DNA of 58,531 bases from Ruminococcaceae bacterium YRB3002 (GTDB taxonomy: Bacteria > Bacillota > Clostridia > Saccharofermentanales > Saccharofermentanaceae), in the NCBI GenBank assembly GCA_900099715.1, contig FMTG01000007.1, positions 99,623-158,153 of the forward strand. The letters are read 5' to 3'. The number at the start of each line of letters is the position of its first letter. Position 1 is the stretch's first letter. Of this stretch, positions 18,550-28,870 are shown in pieces. The notes beneath the pieces are model-generated. The model was not told the DNA's origin. It did no database searches and saw only the letters and a list, made by a program, of their open reading frames with translations. The translations under genes and the position numbers were made by a program.

Positions 18550-18863
18550 GACTGTCTCTCAAACTGTACCTGTAGATCCCGTTACAGAGACACTTTCAGG
18601 GACTGTCCCTCAAACTGTACCTGTAGTTCCGGTTACAGAGACACTTACAGGGACTGTCTCTCAAACTGTACCTGTAGATCCCGTTACAGAGACACTTTCA
18701 GGGACTGTCTCTCAAACTGTACCTGTAGATCCCGTTACAGAGACACTTTCAGGGACTGTCTCTCAAACTGTACCTGTAGTTCCGGTTACAGAGACACTTG
18801 CAGGGACTGCCCGAAAAGATCTCAAACTGTACCTGCAGCTCCGGTTACAGAGACACTTACAGG
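18550..18863. repeat. 51-bp tandem repeat array, six units
   Basis: Units start at 18550, 18601, 18652, 18703, 18754 and 18805; the first five are exactly 51 bp and the last has an 8-bp insertion (59 bp). Each contains TGTCTCT and AGAGACA, which pair, plus an inner CTGTA/TACAG pair, so every unit can fold as a hairpin. Two variants occur (GTAGATCCCG and GTAGTTCCGG). The array reads open in two frames because 51 is divisible by three, but there is no start site or homology, so I call it non-coding. Confidence 0.85.
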
Positions 18864-19103
18864 GACTTGGAACCGTCCCATTTCACTTTTTTCGGAGTCG
18901 ATCCGTTACCCCAAATGAACGATTAACAGGGATCTGGTTATATTTACTGTTGTAAACTACTCACATTCATTACCCCAAGTTGCCGATAAATCGTTAGTTG
19001 GTGCTATGGTAACCCCTTTTCACATTCCGAGCCTCATTTCACATTGAAGGGCGAGCACTGCCCTTGCGAGCCCCCGAAAATACCATCTTTATCCTACATT
19101 TTC

Positions 19104-19167
19104 TTGACAACCACACCAAGAAAGAGTATAAATTCAGTGTTAATCGAATAAAGAAGCAATGGCGCTT
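19104..19167 (+). promoter_or_regulatory. dapL operon promoter and ANTAR-type double hairpin
   Basis: TTGACA (19104-19109), a 17-nt spacer and TATAAA (19127-19132). This is the most complete of the four leaders: a weak first hairpin TTA/TAA around ATCGAA (19140-19151, A1 and G4), two bases, then AAGC/GCTT around AATGGC (19154-19167, A1 and G4). It puts the dapL-glmS-purF-lysA operon in the same proposed regulon as gltB, glnA and glnN. Confidence 0.72.
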
Positions 19168-19207
19168 ATTGATGCGGTGTACAGCCGCTGTCAGTAAGCG
19201 CTTTTTT
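19162..19207 (+). terminator. Leader terminator before dapL
   Basis: GCGCTTA (19162-19168) pairs with TAAGCGC (19195-19201) around an inner GCGG/CCGC stem, followed by six Ts (19202-19207). The 5' arm is shared with the second hexaloop hairpin. Confidence 0.88.
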
Positions 19208-19249
19208 GTTAGCACAAACAAAACAGAAAGCGGCAGAAAAGAACCAGAA

Positions 19250-20431
19250 ATGAATATTAAGATTAATGATAACTTTAAGAGGATCAAAGATTCATATCTT
19301 TTCTCTGAGATCGCATCCCGCGTCAGACAGTATTCGGCAGATAATCCGCATGTGGAGCTCATCAGGCTCGGCATCGGAGACGTGACACTTCCGCTTGCAC
19401 CTGTGGTCGTTGATGCCATGGTAACGGCGGCAAAGGAGATGGGAAGGCAGGAGACTTTCAGGGGTTATCCGCCTGAGAGCGGACATGAATTTCTCAAGCA
19501 GGCGATCAAAGATCACTACAGTGCAGATATCAGCCTGAGCGAGATAGTTGTCTCCGACGGCGCCAAGAGCGACATCGGAAATCTGGTGGATATACTGGGC
19601 GCCAACAAGGTCGTAATACCTGACCCCGTATATCCCGTATATGTTGATTCCAATCTGATGAACGGCAACAACATTACGCTGATAAGCGGCAGCAGGGACA
19701 ACGGTTTTCTGCCTATGCCCGATCAGATCGAAGGGACGGAACCGGCTGTTATCTATCTGTGCTCACCCAACAATCCCACGGGTGCCGCATACAACAGGGC
19801 TCAGCTCAAGGAGTGGGTCGATTACGCTGTCAGGACCGGTTCGCTTATCATCTACGATTCAGCGTACGAAGCATTTATTGCTGATGACGATCTGCCTCAT
19901 TCGATATACGAGATCGAGGGCGCCAGGAACTGTGCGGTAGAGGTCTGTTCTTTCTCCAAGTTTGCCGGGTTTACAGGCACAAGATGCGGATGGACGGTCG
20001 TTCCGGAAGACCTTAAGGCAGATGACGGAACGAGCCTCAACAAGATGTGGATCAGAAGACAGTCCACCAAGTTCAACGGCGTGTCATATCCCGTTCAGCG
20101 TGCGGCTGAGGCGGCACTGTCACACGAAGGTATCAGACAGTGCATGAAGAACATTGAATACTACAGACGCAATGCGGCTCTTATAGGTGAGCTTCTCGAC
20201 AAGAAGGGCATCTATTACACCGGCGGCAAGAACTCACCCTACATCTGGATGCAGTGCCCGGACGGCATGGGCAGCTGGGAATTCTTTGACCATCTGCTGA
20301 ACGAAGTTCAGATCGTGGGAACGCCAGGTGAGGGCTTTGGCAAGGCGGGAGAAGGATACTTCAGGATCACTTCTTTCGGGACGTATGAGAACACGCAGAA
20401 GGCGTGCGAGAGACTTAACACAATACTGTAA
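19250..20431 (+). CDS. dapL: LL-diaminopimelate aminotransferase
   Basis: A PLP-dependent class I/II aminotransferase that converts tetrahydrodipicolinate to LL-DAP with glutamate as amino donor, bypassing the succinyl or acetyl routes. Motifs: RLGIGDVTLPL near the start, FRGYPPESG, CSPNNPTGA, YDSAYEAF, and the PLP lysine Lys237 in SFSKFAGFTGTRCGW. ATG 19250 (MNIKINDNFKRIK) gives the family start and about 393 residues; an upstream in-frame extension to 19064 would run back through the promoter and terminator and is rejected. First gene of dapL-glmS-purF-lysA. Its product feeds the epimerase fused to CarB. Confidence 0.95.
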   Translation: MNIKINDNFKRIKDSYLFSEIASRVRQYSADNPHVELIRLGIGDVTLPLAPVVVDAMVTAAKEMGRQETFRGYPPESGHEFLKQAIKDHYSADISLSEIVVSDGAKSDIGNLVDILGANKVVIPDPVYPVYVDSNLMNGNNITLISGSRDNGFLPMPDQIEGTEPAVIYLCSPNNPTGAAYNRAQLKEWVDYAVRTGSLIIYDSAYEAFIADDDLPHSIYEIEGARNCAVEVCSFSKFAGFTGTRCGWTVVPEDLKADDGTSLNKMWIRRQSTKFNGVSYPVQRAAEAALSHEGIRQCMKNIEYYRRNAALIGELLDKKGIYYTGGKNSPYIWMQCPDGMGSWEFFDHLLNEVQIVGTPGEGFGKAGEGYFRITSFGTYENTQKACERLNTIL

Positions 20432-20447
20432 AGGAAGCAACTCAACA

Positions 20448-22307
20448 ATGTGTGGAATAGTAGGATATATAGGACCCCGTAATACTCTTGGAATACTCCT
20501 GAACGGACTGGCGACACTGGAATACCGCGGATATGATTCGGCGGGTGTGTCTTTCATACAGGACGGCAAGCTGGAGCTGATCAAGAAGAAGGGCTACGTC
20601 AAGGAATTGAGACAGGCTGTAGCCGAGGCAGGATTTACGCTGGACGACAAGCATACGAACAGGATCTCCTCCGGCATCGGCCATACGAGATGGGCTACAC
20701 ACGGTGCACCGAGCGATGAGAATTCACACCCTCACATGTCCATGAACGGCAAGCTCTGCGTCGTGCATAACGGCATCATCGAGAACTATGCCGAACTGAG
20801 GAGCTTTCTCAAGAAGAAGGGATACAAGTTCGCATCCGAGACGGACACCGAGGTTGCTGCCCAGCTCATAGAGTATTATTACAGGCTTTACGACTGCACG
20901 GATATCAACGCGGCAGTGAGAAGGGCACTCAAGGACATCGTAGGTTCCTATGCCCTCTGTGTTCTTTGCGTCGATACTCCTGACAGGCTGATATGCGCCA
21001 AGAAAGATAACCCCATCGTTGTCGGCATCGGCAAGGGTGAGAACTTCATCGCATCAGACGTAACGGCCATGATCGAGTATACGAAGGACGTCGTTTTCCT
21101 TGAAGATAACTGCGTGCTTACCATGACCAAGGACAGGATCGAGATTACTGACGTTTACGGCGAGCCGGTCGAGTATAAGGTAAGCACAGTAGAGTGGGAT
21201 GCAGACTCCGTTCAGAAGGGCGGATATGCTCACTTCATGATGAAGGAAATGCACGAGGAACCCAAGATCTTCGAGGCCACTGTTGAGCCCCGAATTCAGG
21301 ATGGTCACATACATCTCGAGCACATCCACATCAGCAAGGAATTTCTCGAGGATCTGCGCAACATAAACATCGTAGCATGCGGTACTGCATATCATGCAGG
21401 ATGCGTCGGGAAATACCTCATCGAGAAACTCTGCAGGATCCCCGTTGTATGCGGTGTGGCCAGTGAGTTCATCTATTCGGATCCGATAATCGATGAGCAC
21501 ACATTAACGCTTGTTATCTCGCAGTCAGGCGAGACTCTTGATACGCGCAACGCGATGAAAAAAGCAAAGGAATTAGGCAGCTACACACTGGCCATCGTCA
21601 ACGTTATCGGAAGCACGATCGCAAGAGAGGCTGACGATGTTCTGTACACGGCAGCAGGACCCGAGATCTCCGTTGCCTCGACAAAGGCATATACGGCGCA
21701 GCTTGGCTGTCTCTATCTCATCGCTCTGAAGTTTGCTCACACGATCGGCAAGATCTCCGACGAGGAATATGTACATTATCAGCAGGAACTTCTCGCTATG
21801 CCCGACAAGCTTGCAAAGATACTCGAGAAGCAGAAGGAGATACAGAGATTTGCTTCAGAGCACTTCAATGTGGAGAGCACTTTCTTCATCGGAAGAGGAC
21901 TCGATTACTACCTGTCTATGGAGACATCACTTAAGCTCAAGGAAATCTCTTATATCCACTCCGAGGCGTATGCCGGCGGCGAGCTGAAGCACGGCACCAT
22001 CGCGCTTATTGAAGAGGGAACGCTCGTAGTAAGCCCCATCACCCAGGATGAACTGGTGGGCAAGATGGAGTCCAATATCAAGGAAGTCGCCACAAGAGGC
22101 GCGACGATCCTGGCTATCATCCCTGAGCGCCTGAAGGGGGTCAAGTTCTCCTGCAACGAGAAATTCATCATCCCGGACAGCGACGAGCTCATGGCACCGA
22201 TACTGGCGGTGCTTCCTTGTCAGTTATTTGCTTATTACATGGCAGTCTATAAGGGTTGTGACGTTGATAAGCCGAGAAATCTTGCCAAGAGCGTGACGGT
22301 GGAATAA
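20448..22307 (+). CDS. glmS: Glucosamine-6-phosphate synthase (isomerizing)
   Basis: Makes glucosamine-6-phosphate from fructose-6-phosphate and glutamine, the first step towards UDP-GlcNAc. Class II amidotransferase nucleophile Cys2 (MCGIVGYIG) requires ATG 20448 as the start; RYDSAG-type and HTRWATHG motifs follow. Two SIS sugar-isomerase domains contain SQSGETLDT and STKAYTAQ, and the C-terminus LAKSVTVE is typical. 619 residues. Stop and purF start overlap (TAATG). No glmS ribozyme-like sequence is apparent in the short gap after dapL. Confidence 0.97.
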   Translation: MCGIVGYIGPRNTLGILLNGLATLEYRGYDSAGVSFIQDGKLELIKKKGYVKELRQAVAEAGFTLDDKHTNRISSGIGHTRWATHGAPSDENSHPHMSMNGKLCVVHNGIIENYAELRSFLKKKGYKFASETDTEVAAQLIEYYYRLYDCTDINAAVRRALKDIVGSYALCVLCVDTPDRLICAKKDNPIVVGIGKGENFIASDVTAMIEYTKDVVFLEDNCVLTMTKDRIEITDVYGEPVEYKVSTVEWDADSVQKGGYAHFMMKEMHEEPKIFEATVEPRIQDGHIHLEHIHISKEFLEDLRNINIVACGTAYHAGCVGKYLIEKLCRIPVVCGVASEFIYSDPIIDEHTLTLVISQSGETLDTRNAMKKAKELGSYTLAIVNVIGSTIAREADDVLYTAAGPEISVASTKAYTAQLGCLYLIALKFAHTIGKISDEEYVHYQQELLAMPDKLAKILEKQKEIQRFASEHFNVESTFFIGRGLDYYLSMETSLKLKEISYIHSEAYAGGELKHGTIALIEEGTLVVSPITQDELVGKMESNIKEVATRGATILAIIPERLKGVKFSCNEKFIIPDSDELMAPILAVLPCQLFAYYMAVYKGCDVDKPRNLAKSVTVE

Positions 22308-23677
22308 TGCTGAATACTATTCACGAAGAATGCGGTGTCTGCGGAATATACGGCGGAGCAAGCGGGGTGAAGAACCTCCCCGGCCTTGTATATTACGGTC
22401 TGTTTGCACTTCAGCACAGAGGACAGGAAAGCTCCGGTATCGCCGTAAGCGACGGCCACAGGATCAGATGCCATAAGGCTATGGGTCTTGTGAGCGAGGT
22501 GTTCACGACAGAGATACTGGATGGTCTTAACGATGCTGTCATTGCCATCGGACATAACAGATATTCCACAACAGGAGCGTCCACGGTCGTTAACGCACAG
22601 CCGCTGGTGAGCCACAATGCACAGGGCTCGATCGCCATCTGCCACAACGGCAATCTCATCAACTGTGATGAGCTCAGGGCGGAACTTGAGCGCAACGGCG
22701 CTATCTTTCATACGACTGTGGATTCGGAAGTCATATCCTATCTCATCGCGAAAGAACAGGATATAAAGAAAGCGGTGAGCCTCATAAAAGGTGGGTACGC
22801 GATACTCGTTGAGATGCCCGATAAGCTTATAGCTTTGAGGGATCCCAACGGTATCAAGCCCCTCATTATGGGTAAGATCGGGGATGCGACGGTATTTGCA
22901 TCGGAGAGCTGTGCGCTGAGTTCCATGGGCGCTTCCATCGTGAGGGATGTGATGCCCGGCGAGATGATCACCGTTGATGAGAACGGCATCAGGAGCGAGA
23001 TGTTCGCCGAGCCCGGGAAAGAGGCGAGATGCGTATTTGAGTATATCTATTTCGCGAGGTCGGACAGCAGGATAGATGATGTCTCGGTCTATGAGAGCAG
23101 GATCAGGGCCGGAAGGCTGCTCGCAAGGCAGCACCCTGTGGATGCGGACTGCGTTATCGGCGTGCCGGAGTCGGGCATTGACGCGGCAATGGGTTTTGCT
23201 CTGGAATCGGGCATCCCGTATGCCAAGGGCTTCGTAAAGAACAGCTATGTGGGAAGGACTTTCATAAAGCCGTCCCAGGAGCAGAGGGAGCAGGCCGTAA
23301 GGATCAAACTGAACCCCATCGAGCCCGCTGTAAGAGGCAAGAGGATCGTCATGATCGACGACTCCATAGTGAGAGGCACAACGATAGCGAATATCGTGCA
23401 TATACTTAGACAGGCGGGTGCGCTTGAAGTGCATGTGAGGATATCGTCTCCGCCTTTTCTCCATCCGTGCTTCTACGGGACGGATGTTCCGTCTGAGGAC
23501 AGACTCATAGCATGTCACAACACGGTGGAGGAGATTAGGCAGCTTATCGGTGCTGATTCCCTCGGGTACCTCGATCCGGGGAGTCTTGCCGAGATGCTGG
23601 GAGAGACGGGACACAGATACTGTGACGCATGTTTCACCGGGAATTATCCGGTTGTCAATAACGGTAAGCAGGAGTGA
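22307..23677 (+). CDS. purF: Amidophosphoribosyltransferase
   Basis: Commits PRPP to purine synthesis using glutamine. Class II amidotransferase nucleophile Cys9 (EECGVCGIYGG) lies after an 8-residue propeptide. MIDDSIVRGTT is the PRPP-binding loop. CVFEYIYFARSDS and the late pair YCDACFTG match the cysteines of the 4Fe-4S form typical of Bacillus-type enzymes. 456 residues. The start overlaps the glmS stop by one base, suggesting translational coupling. Its place with amino acid and cell-wall genes, not with other pur genes, is unusual. Confidence 0.97.
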   Translation: MLNTIHEECGVCGIYGGASGVKNLPGLVYYGLFALQHRGQESSGIAVSDGHRIRCHKAMGLVSEVFTTEILDGLNDAVIAIGHNRYSTTGASTVVNAQPLVSHNAQGSIAICHNGNLINCDELRAELERNGAIFHTTVDSEVISYLIAKEQDIKKAVSLIKGGYAILVEMPDKLIALRDPNGIKPLIMGKIGDATVFASESCALSSMGASIVRDVMPGEMITVDENGIRSEMFAEPGKEARCVFEYIYFARSDSRIDDVSVYESRIRAGRLLARQHPVDADCVIGVPESGIDAAMGFALESGIPYAKGFVKNSYVGRTFIKPSQEQREQAVRIKLNPIEPAVRGKRIVMIDDSIVRGTTIANIVHILRQAGALEVHVRISSPPFLHPCFYGTDVPSEDRLIACHNTVEEIRQLIGADSLGYLDPGSLAEMLGETGHRYCDACFTGNYPVVNNGKQE

Positions 23678-23680
23678 GAG

Positions 23681-24952
23681 ATGAAGAGACCTTTTATAGA
23701 CAAAGAGCAGGCAGAAGAGATAATAAAGACATACCCGACACCTTTTCACATTTACGATGAGAAGGGGATCCGGGAGAATGCGCGCGCACTGAGACAGGCG
23801 TTCTCATGGAATGACGGATACAAGGAGTATTTCGCGGTCAAGGCAACTCCCAATCCCACTATCCTGAAGATCCTTCACGAGGAGGGATGCGGTCTCGACT
23901 GTTCATCCATGGCTGAGCTGGAACTGGCTTCAAGGTGCGGCATAACAGGTGAGAATATCATGTTCTCCTCCAATGTTACGCCTCCTGCGGAATTTACGAG
24001 ATGCAGAGATCTTGGAGGCATAATAAACCTTGACGACATCACCCATATCGAGATGTGCCGCGAGGCCCTCGGAGGCACCCTGCCCGAGGTAATGTCGTGC
24101 AGGTTCAACCCGGGCGGCGTATTCACTCTCGGCGACAGTGCAGAGGGTTTCCAGGTCATGGACAACCCCGGCGATGCCAAGTACGGCATGACCGAATCAC
24201 AGATAATAGAGGCGTACAGGACGCTGAGTTCCTATGGCGTCAAGAGGCTGGGAATACATGCGTTTCTGGCGAGCAACACCCTCTCCAACGACTACTACCC
24301 GGCCCTCGCGAAGATACTCTTCAGACTGGTGGTGAAGATCAGGAAAGAGACCGGGATCAAACTGTCTTTCGTCAACCTGTCGGGAGGCGTCGGCATCGCA
24401 TACAAGCCTGAAGACACGGCAAATGACATTGCCGTGATCGGCGCGAAAGTCCGTGAAGTCTATAACGAAGTCCTCACCCCGGAGGGCATGGATGACATAG
24501 CGATCTATACCGAACTCGGAAGGTTCATGCTGGCGCCATACGGTCATCTGGTTAAGACGGCGACCAACGAGAAACACACATACAAAGAGTACATAGGCGT
24601 TGACGCCTGTGCGGCTGACCTTATGAGACCCGCCATGTACGGAGCCTATCATCACATCACCGTACTGGGCAAGGAAGAAGCTCCCTGTGACCATGTTTAC
24701 GATGTCACCGGATGCCTCTGTGAGAACAACGATAAATTTGCCGTGGACCGCCGTCTTCCCGCTATCGACAGGGGTGATATCCTTGTCATCCATGACACCG
24801 GAGCACACGGTTATTCAATGGGATATAACTACAACGGAAGGCTCAGATCTGCCGAATTATTACTCGGTGAAGACGGCTCTGTGAAGCTCATCAGGAGACG
24901 TGAGACACTCGATGATTATTTCGCTACGCTCGACGGTTTCTGGGACACATAA
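23681..24952 (+). CDS. lysA: Diaminopimelate decarboxylase
   Basis: Decarboxylates meso-DAP to lysine. A fold III (alanine racemase-like) PLP domain has Lys54 in YFAVKATPNP; later motifs are GLDCSSMAELELA, NLSGGVGIAY, TELGRF and CLCENNDKFAVDRRLP, the cysteine-bearing active-site loop from the second domain. 423 residues. It starts 4 bases after purF. It completes the dapL, dapF, lysA set in this window. A related decarboxylase acting on another amino acid is possible, but the CLCENND-type motif favours DAP. Confidence 0.9.
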   Translation: MKRPFIDKEQAEEIIKTYPTPFHIYDEKGIRENARALRQAFSWNDGYKEYFAVKATPNPTILKILHEEGCGLDCSSMAELELASRCGITGENIMFSSNVTPPAEFTRCRDLGGIINLDDITHIEMCREALGGTLPEVMSCRFNPGGVFTLGDSAEGFQVMDNPGDAKYGMTESQIIEAYRTLSSYGVKRLGIHAFLASNTLSNDYYPALAKILFRLVVKIRKETGIKLSFVNLSGGVGIAYKPEDTANDIAVIGAKVREVYNEVLTPEGMDDIAIYTELGRFMLAPYGHLVKTATNEKHTYKEYIGVDACAADLMRPAMYGAYHHITVLGKEEAPCDHVYDVTGCLCENNDKFAVDRRLPAIDRGDILVIHDTGAHGYSMGYNYNGRLRSAELLLGEDGSVKLIRRRETLDDYFATLDGFWDT

Positions 24953-25024
24953 AGCGAAATAGAAAAAACCGACATTACCCTGTATAATACCGACGTATTC
25001 AACGACTAGATAAGGAGACCATCA

Positions 25025-25807
25025 ATGAGGCTGGAAGTGCTGATCGCAGATTCTGAGAACAGAAGCGACAAGATCGTGGATTCTATCCGCGCTTCCGTCA
25101 ACAGGGCCCAATACATCGTGACAGGCCAGACCTTGAGCCTGGACGAGGCTTTTGAGGTGCTGTCGGAGGGCACATGCGACATAATGGTGGTCATCAACAG
25201 ATCACCGAATTATATAGCTGCCAGGCTCTTGCGTCATATGTCATCGCTGGAGGCGCGCATTCCGGTAATAGTAGTAAGCGATATAGACGACTCCCCGAGA
25301 ATGAGGGAGTGCTTCCTTCTTGGTGCAGTTGACTACCTGTCCTGTCCGCTGGACAGTTCCGATATGAACGAAGCACTGTCGCGTGCCGGAGAACTCGTGC
25401 ACGACAGATCCGTTGATGATGAGTACAGGAGAGCGGTGGATGAATCCCTGAGTGCTGTCAGAAGGGATTCCGGCAATGCCGAACTTCTTGATGAGATGGA
25501 GGAGTTCCTCATTGGCAACAGACAGCAGCCGGCCACTGTGGAGATGGCGGCGGATCATATGGGCCTGAACAAGGATTATTTCGGGCGGTATTTCAAGAAT
25601 AAGACTGGCATGACGTTCGGTGAGTTCTACAAGGGCTTTCAGATACGTTATGCCTGCAATCTGTTGGAGACGGGGCACTTTAAGGTGCAGGATATCAGCA
25701 GCCTTCTGGGCTTCTATTCTGCGGATTATTTTACCCGCGTCTTCAAGCGTTACACCGGCAGGCTTCCTTCCGAATACAGGAGAGTTAACAGCTTCTCTGA
25801 TATTTAG
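25025..25807 (+). CDS. Degenerate receiver / AraC-type regulator upstream of gdhA
   Basis: 260 residues: a receiver-like domain (about 1-120) and an AraC family double helix-turn-helix (about 155-255; VEMAADHMGLNKDYFGRYFK, then LLGFYSADYFTRVFKRYTG). The phospho-acceptor site reads DIMVVINRSP with Asn where Asp is expected, and the usual KP lysine is replaced (SCPLD), so it is probably not a classical phosphorylated regulator. The gap to gdhA is 91 bp on the same strand, making gdhA the obvious target. RBS AAGGAG precedes ATG 25025; a TATAAT lies at 24983-24988. Confidence 0.88.
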   Translation: MRLEVLIADSENRSDKIVDSIRASVNRAQYIVTGQTLSLDEAFEVLSEGTCDIMVVINRSPNYIAARLLRHMSSLEARIPVIVVSDIDDSPRMRECFLLGAVDYLSCPLDSSDMNEALSRAGELVHDRSVDDEYRRAVDESLSAVRRDSGNAELLDEMEEFLIGNRQQPATVEMAADHMGLNKDYFGRYFKNKTGMTFGEFYKGFQIRYACNLLETGHFKVQDISSLLGFYSADYFTRVFKRYTGRLPSEYRRVNSFSDI

Positions 25808-25874
25808 TGGGACATGTCGGTAATTTAATGGGCACTAATGGTGTAAAAACAATGCATCATTATAGCGAATTTAA

Positions 25875-27233
<1,359 letters not shown>

Positions 27234-27270
27234 TCCCGTTCCGAACTGATCAATAAAGTTTAACAAAAGT

Positions 27271-27315
27271 CCCCCGGCATTCTGTTTTGTACAGAAAACC
27301 GGGGGATTATTTATT
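27271..27315 (+). terminator. gdhA terminator
   Basis: CCCCCGG (27271-27277) pairs with CCGGGGG (27299-27305), with an inner TTCTG/CAGAA stem, then an AT-rich tail. It lies 38 bp after the gdhA stop. Confidence 0.85.
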
Positions 27316-27411
27316 GAATTTTCTATCTTTTGCTCGTTGTAATCTTGACTTGTTATATTATGATAGATATTTGTCAAATACTGTAATCTAATACGCAGAG
27401 AGGGTGTTCTA

Positions 27412-28539
27412 ATGAAAAAAGTATTAGTCTGCAAAGAGACGATCGAAGCAGAGACACGTGTGGCACTCATTCCTGATGACATCAAGCGTCTGACCGGTAT
27501 GGGATTCGAATTCACGGTAGTCAGCGGTGCCGGCCTCAAGAGCGGCATTGCAGATTCCGAGTATGAAGCTGCAGGAGCCAAGATCGTTAAGTCGGAAGAA
27601 GAAGGCCTGAAGGATGCAGAGATAATCGTACGTATCCTGAAGCCCGCCAGCACAAAGGGAATGAATCCCGGATCACTGCACCTGAGCTACCTTGATCCCT
27701 TCAACGAGAAGGCGCTCCTCAGGGAATTTGCTTCCAGCAACGTTCAGGCAGTATCTCTCGAGATGATCCCCAGAACGACTCTGGCACAGAAGATGGACGT
27801 TCAGTCCTCACAGACATCACTGGCAGGATATGTCGCAGTTCTTAATGCAGCTGCAAGACAGACAAAGATCCTCCCCATGATGGTTACACCTGCAGGTACT
27901 ATCAACCCCGCCAGAGTATTTATCATCGGCGTCGGTGTTGCAGGTCTTCAGGCGATCGCTACGGCGAAGAGACTCGGGGCGAGAGTTGATGCTTTCGATA
28001 CGAGGCCTGTCGTAGAGGAGCAGGTTAAGTCCCTTGGCGCTAATTTCGTGAAGATCGATCTTGGCGAGATGGGCCAGACTGAGCAGGGTTATGCGAAGGA
28101 ACTCACACCCGAACAGGTGGAGAAGCAGCGCGAGGGCCAGGCAAAGGTCTGCGAGAAGTCAGATATCATCATTACCACCGCGAAAGTCTTCGGCCGCAAG
28201 GCTCCCGTCCTCATCAAGAAGGATGTCCTGGACCGCATGCGTCCCGGAACGATCGTGGTTGACATGGCCGTATCCACAGGCGGCAACGTCGAGGGCTCAT
28301 CCCCCGACAGAGAGGTCGTTACCGACAACGGAGTCATCATCCTGCCGGGCGACATGCTGGAGCGTCAGGTTCCCCGCGATGCATCCAAGATGCTCTCAGG
28401 CAATATCTACGCATTCCTTACGCACTTCTACAACAAGGAGTCGAAGGAGTTCGAGGTAAGGCTCGAGGACGAGATCATGAAGGGCTGTCTCATCACCAAG
28501 GATGGCGCTATCATTCACGAGAGATTCAAGGAGGCATAA
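27412..28539 (+). CDS. pntAA: NAD(P) transhydrogenase alpha subunit, part 1 (NAD-binding)
   Basis: Soluble domain I of the proton-pumping transhydrogenase, binding NAD(H). It begins MKKVLVCKETIEAETRVALIP; FIIGVGVAGLQAIATAKRLG is the dinucleotide-binding fold and DAFDTRPVVEEQ the alanine dehydrogenase/PNT family signature. 375 residues, matching the split-alpha form. RBS AGAGGG precedes ATG 27412. First of pntAA-pntAB-pntB. Next to gdhA and in the same region as gltBD, it could supply NADPH for glutamate synthesis using the proton gradient. Confidence 0.95.
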   Translation: MKKVLVCKETIEAETRVALIPDDIKRLTGMGFEFTVVSGAGLKSGIADSEYEAAGAKIVKSEEEGLKDAEIIVRILKPASTKGMNPGSLHLSYLDPFNEKALLREFASSNVQAVSLEMIPRTTLAQKMDVQSSQTSLAGYVAVLNAAARQTKILPMMVTPAGTINPARVFIIGVGVAGLQAIATAKRLGARVDAFDTRPVVEEQVKSLGANFVKIDLGEMGQTEQGYAKELTPEQVEKQREGQAKVCEKSDIIITTAKVFGRKAPVLIKKDVLDRMRPGTIVVDMAVSTGGNVEGSSPDREVVTDNGVIILPGDMLERQVPRDASKMLSGNIYAFLTHFYNKESKEFEVRLEDEIMKGCLITKDGAIIHERFKEA

Positions 28540-28540
28540 T

Positions 28541-28870
28541 ATGGATATCGGAACAATAATGCTGCTCGTATTTATCTTCATCCTGGCAGCTTTCCTGGGT
28601 GTTGAACTTATCTCCAAGGTTCCTTCCCAGCTTCACACACCTTTGATGTCCGGTACGAACGCCATCTCAGGTATCACGATCGTAGGTGCTATCGCAGCTA
28701 CAGCAGTGGATTCATATCTTATCATCGAAGGAAGAGGCTCATTAGCAGCCGAGATCATCGGACTGATCTTCGGATTCGTTGCTATCTTCTTTGCAACTGT
28801 AAACGTTATCGGCGGTTATTTTGTCACAGACAGAATGCTCGGTATGTTTAAGAAGAAAGGAGATAACTAA
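28541..28870 (+). CDS. pntAB: NAD(P) transhydrogenase alpha subunit, part 2 (membrane)
   Basis: A small membrane subunit of 109 residues with about three hydrophobic segments (IMLLVFIFILAAFLGVELI, then two after GTNAISG). The motif KVPSQLHTPLMSGTNAISG is characteristic of PntAB. ATG 28541 lies 2 bp after the pntAA stop with AAGGAGG upstream; a longer in-frame start inside pntAA is rejected. Its stop overlaps the pntB ATG. Confidence 0.95.
   Translation: MDIGTIMLLVFIFILAAFLGVELISKVPSQLHTPLMSGTNAISGITIVGAIAATAVDSYLIIEGRGSLAAEIIGLIFGFVAIFFATVNVIGGYFVTDRMLGMFKKKGDN

Noticed and set aside
18550-18863. CRISPR array
   Set aside because: The units are contiguous near-identical 51-mers with no unique spacers, and no cas genes are nearby.
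18253-18955. Open frames of 142-221 residues over the repeat array
   Set aside because: They exist only because the 51-bp unit is a multiple of three; they overlap in different frames, lack ribosome sites and read as repeat-derived peptides.
19064-19249. N-terminal extension of DapL by 62 residues
   Set aside because: The extension would read through the promoter, hexaloop hairpins and terminator of the leader; the family start matches ATG 19250.
20432-20447. glmS ribozyme
   Set aside because: Only 16 bp separate dapL from glmS, far too short for the ribozyme unless it lay in the dapL coding region, and no core motif was seen.
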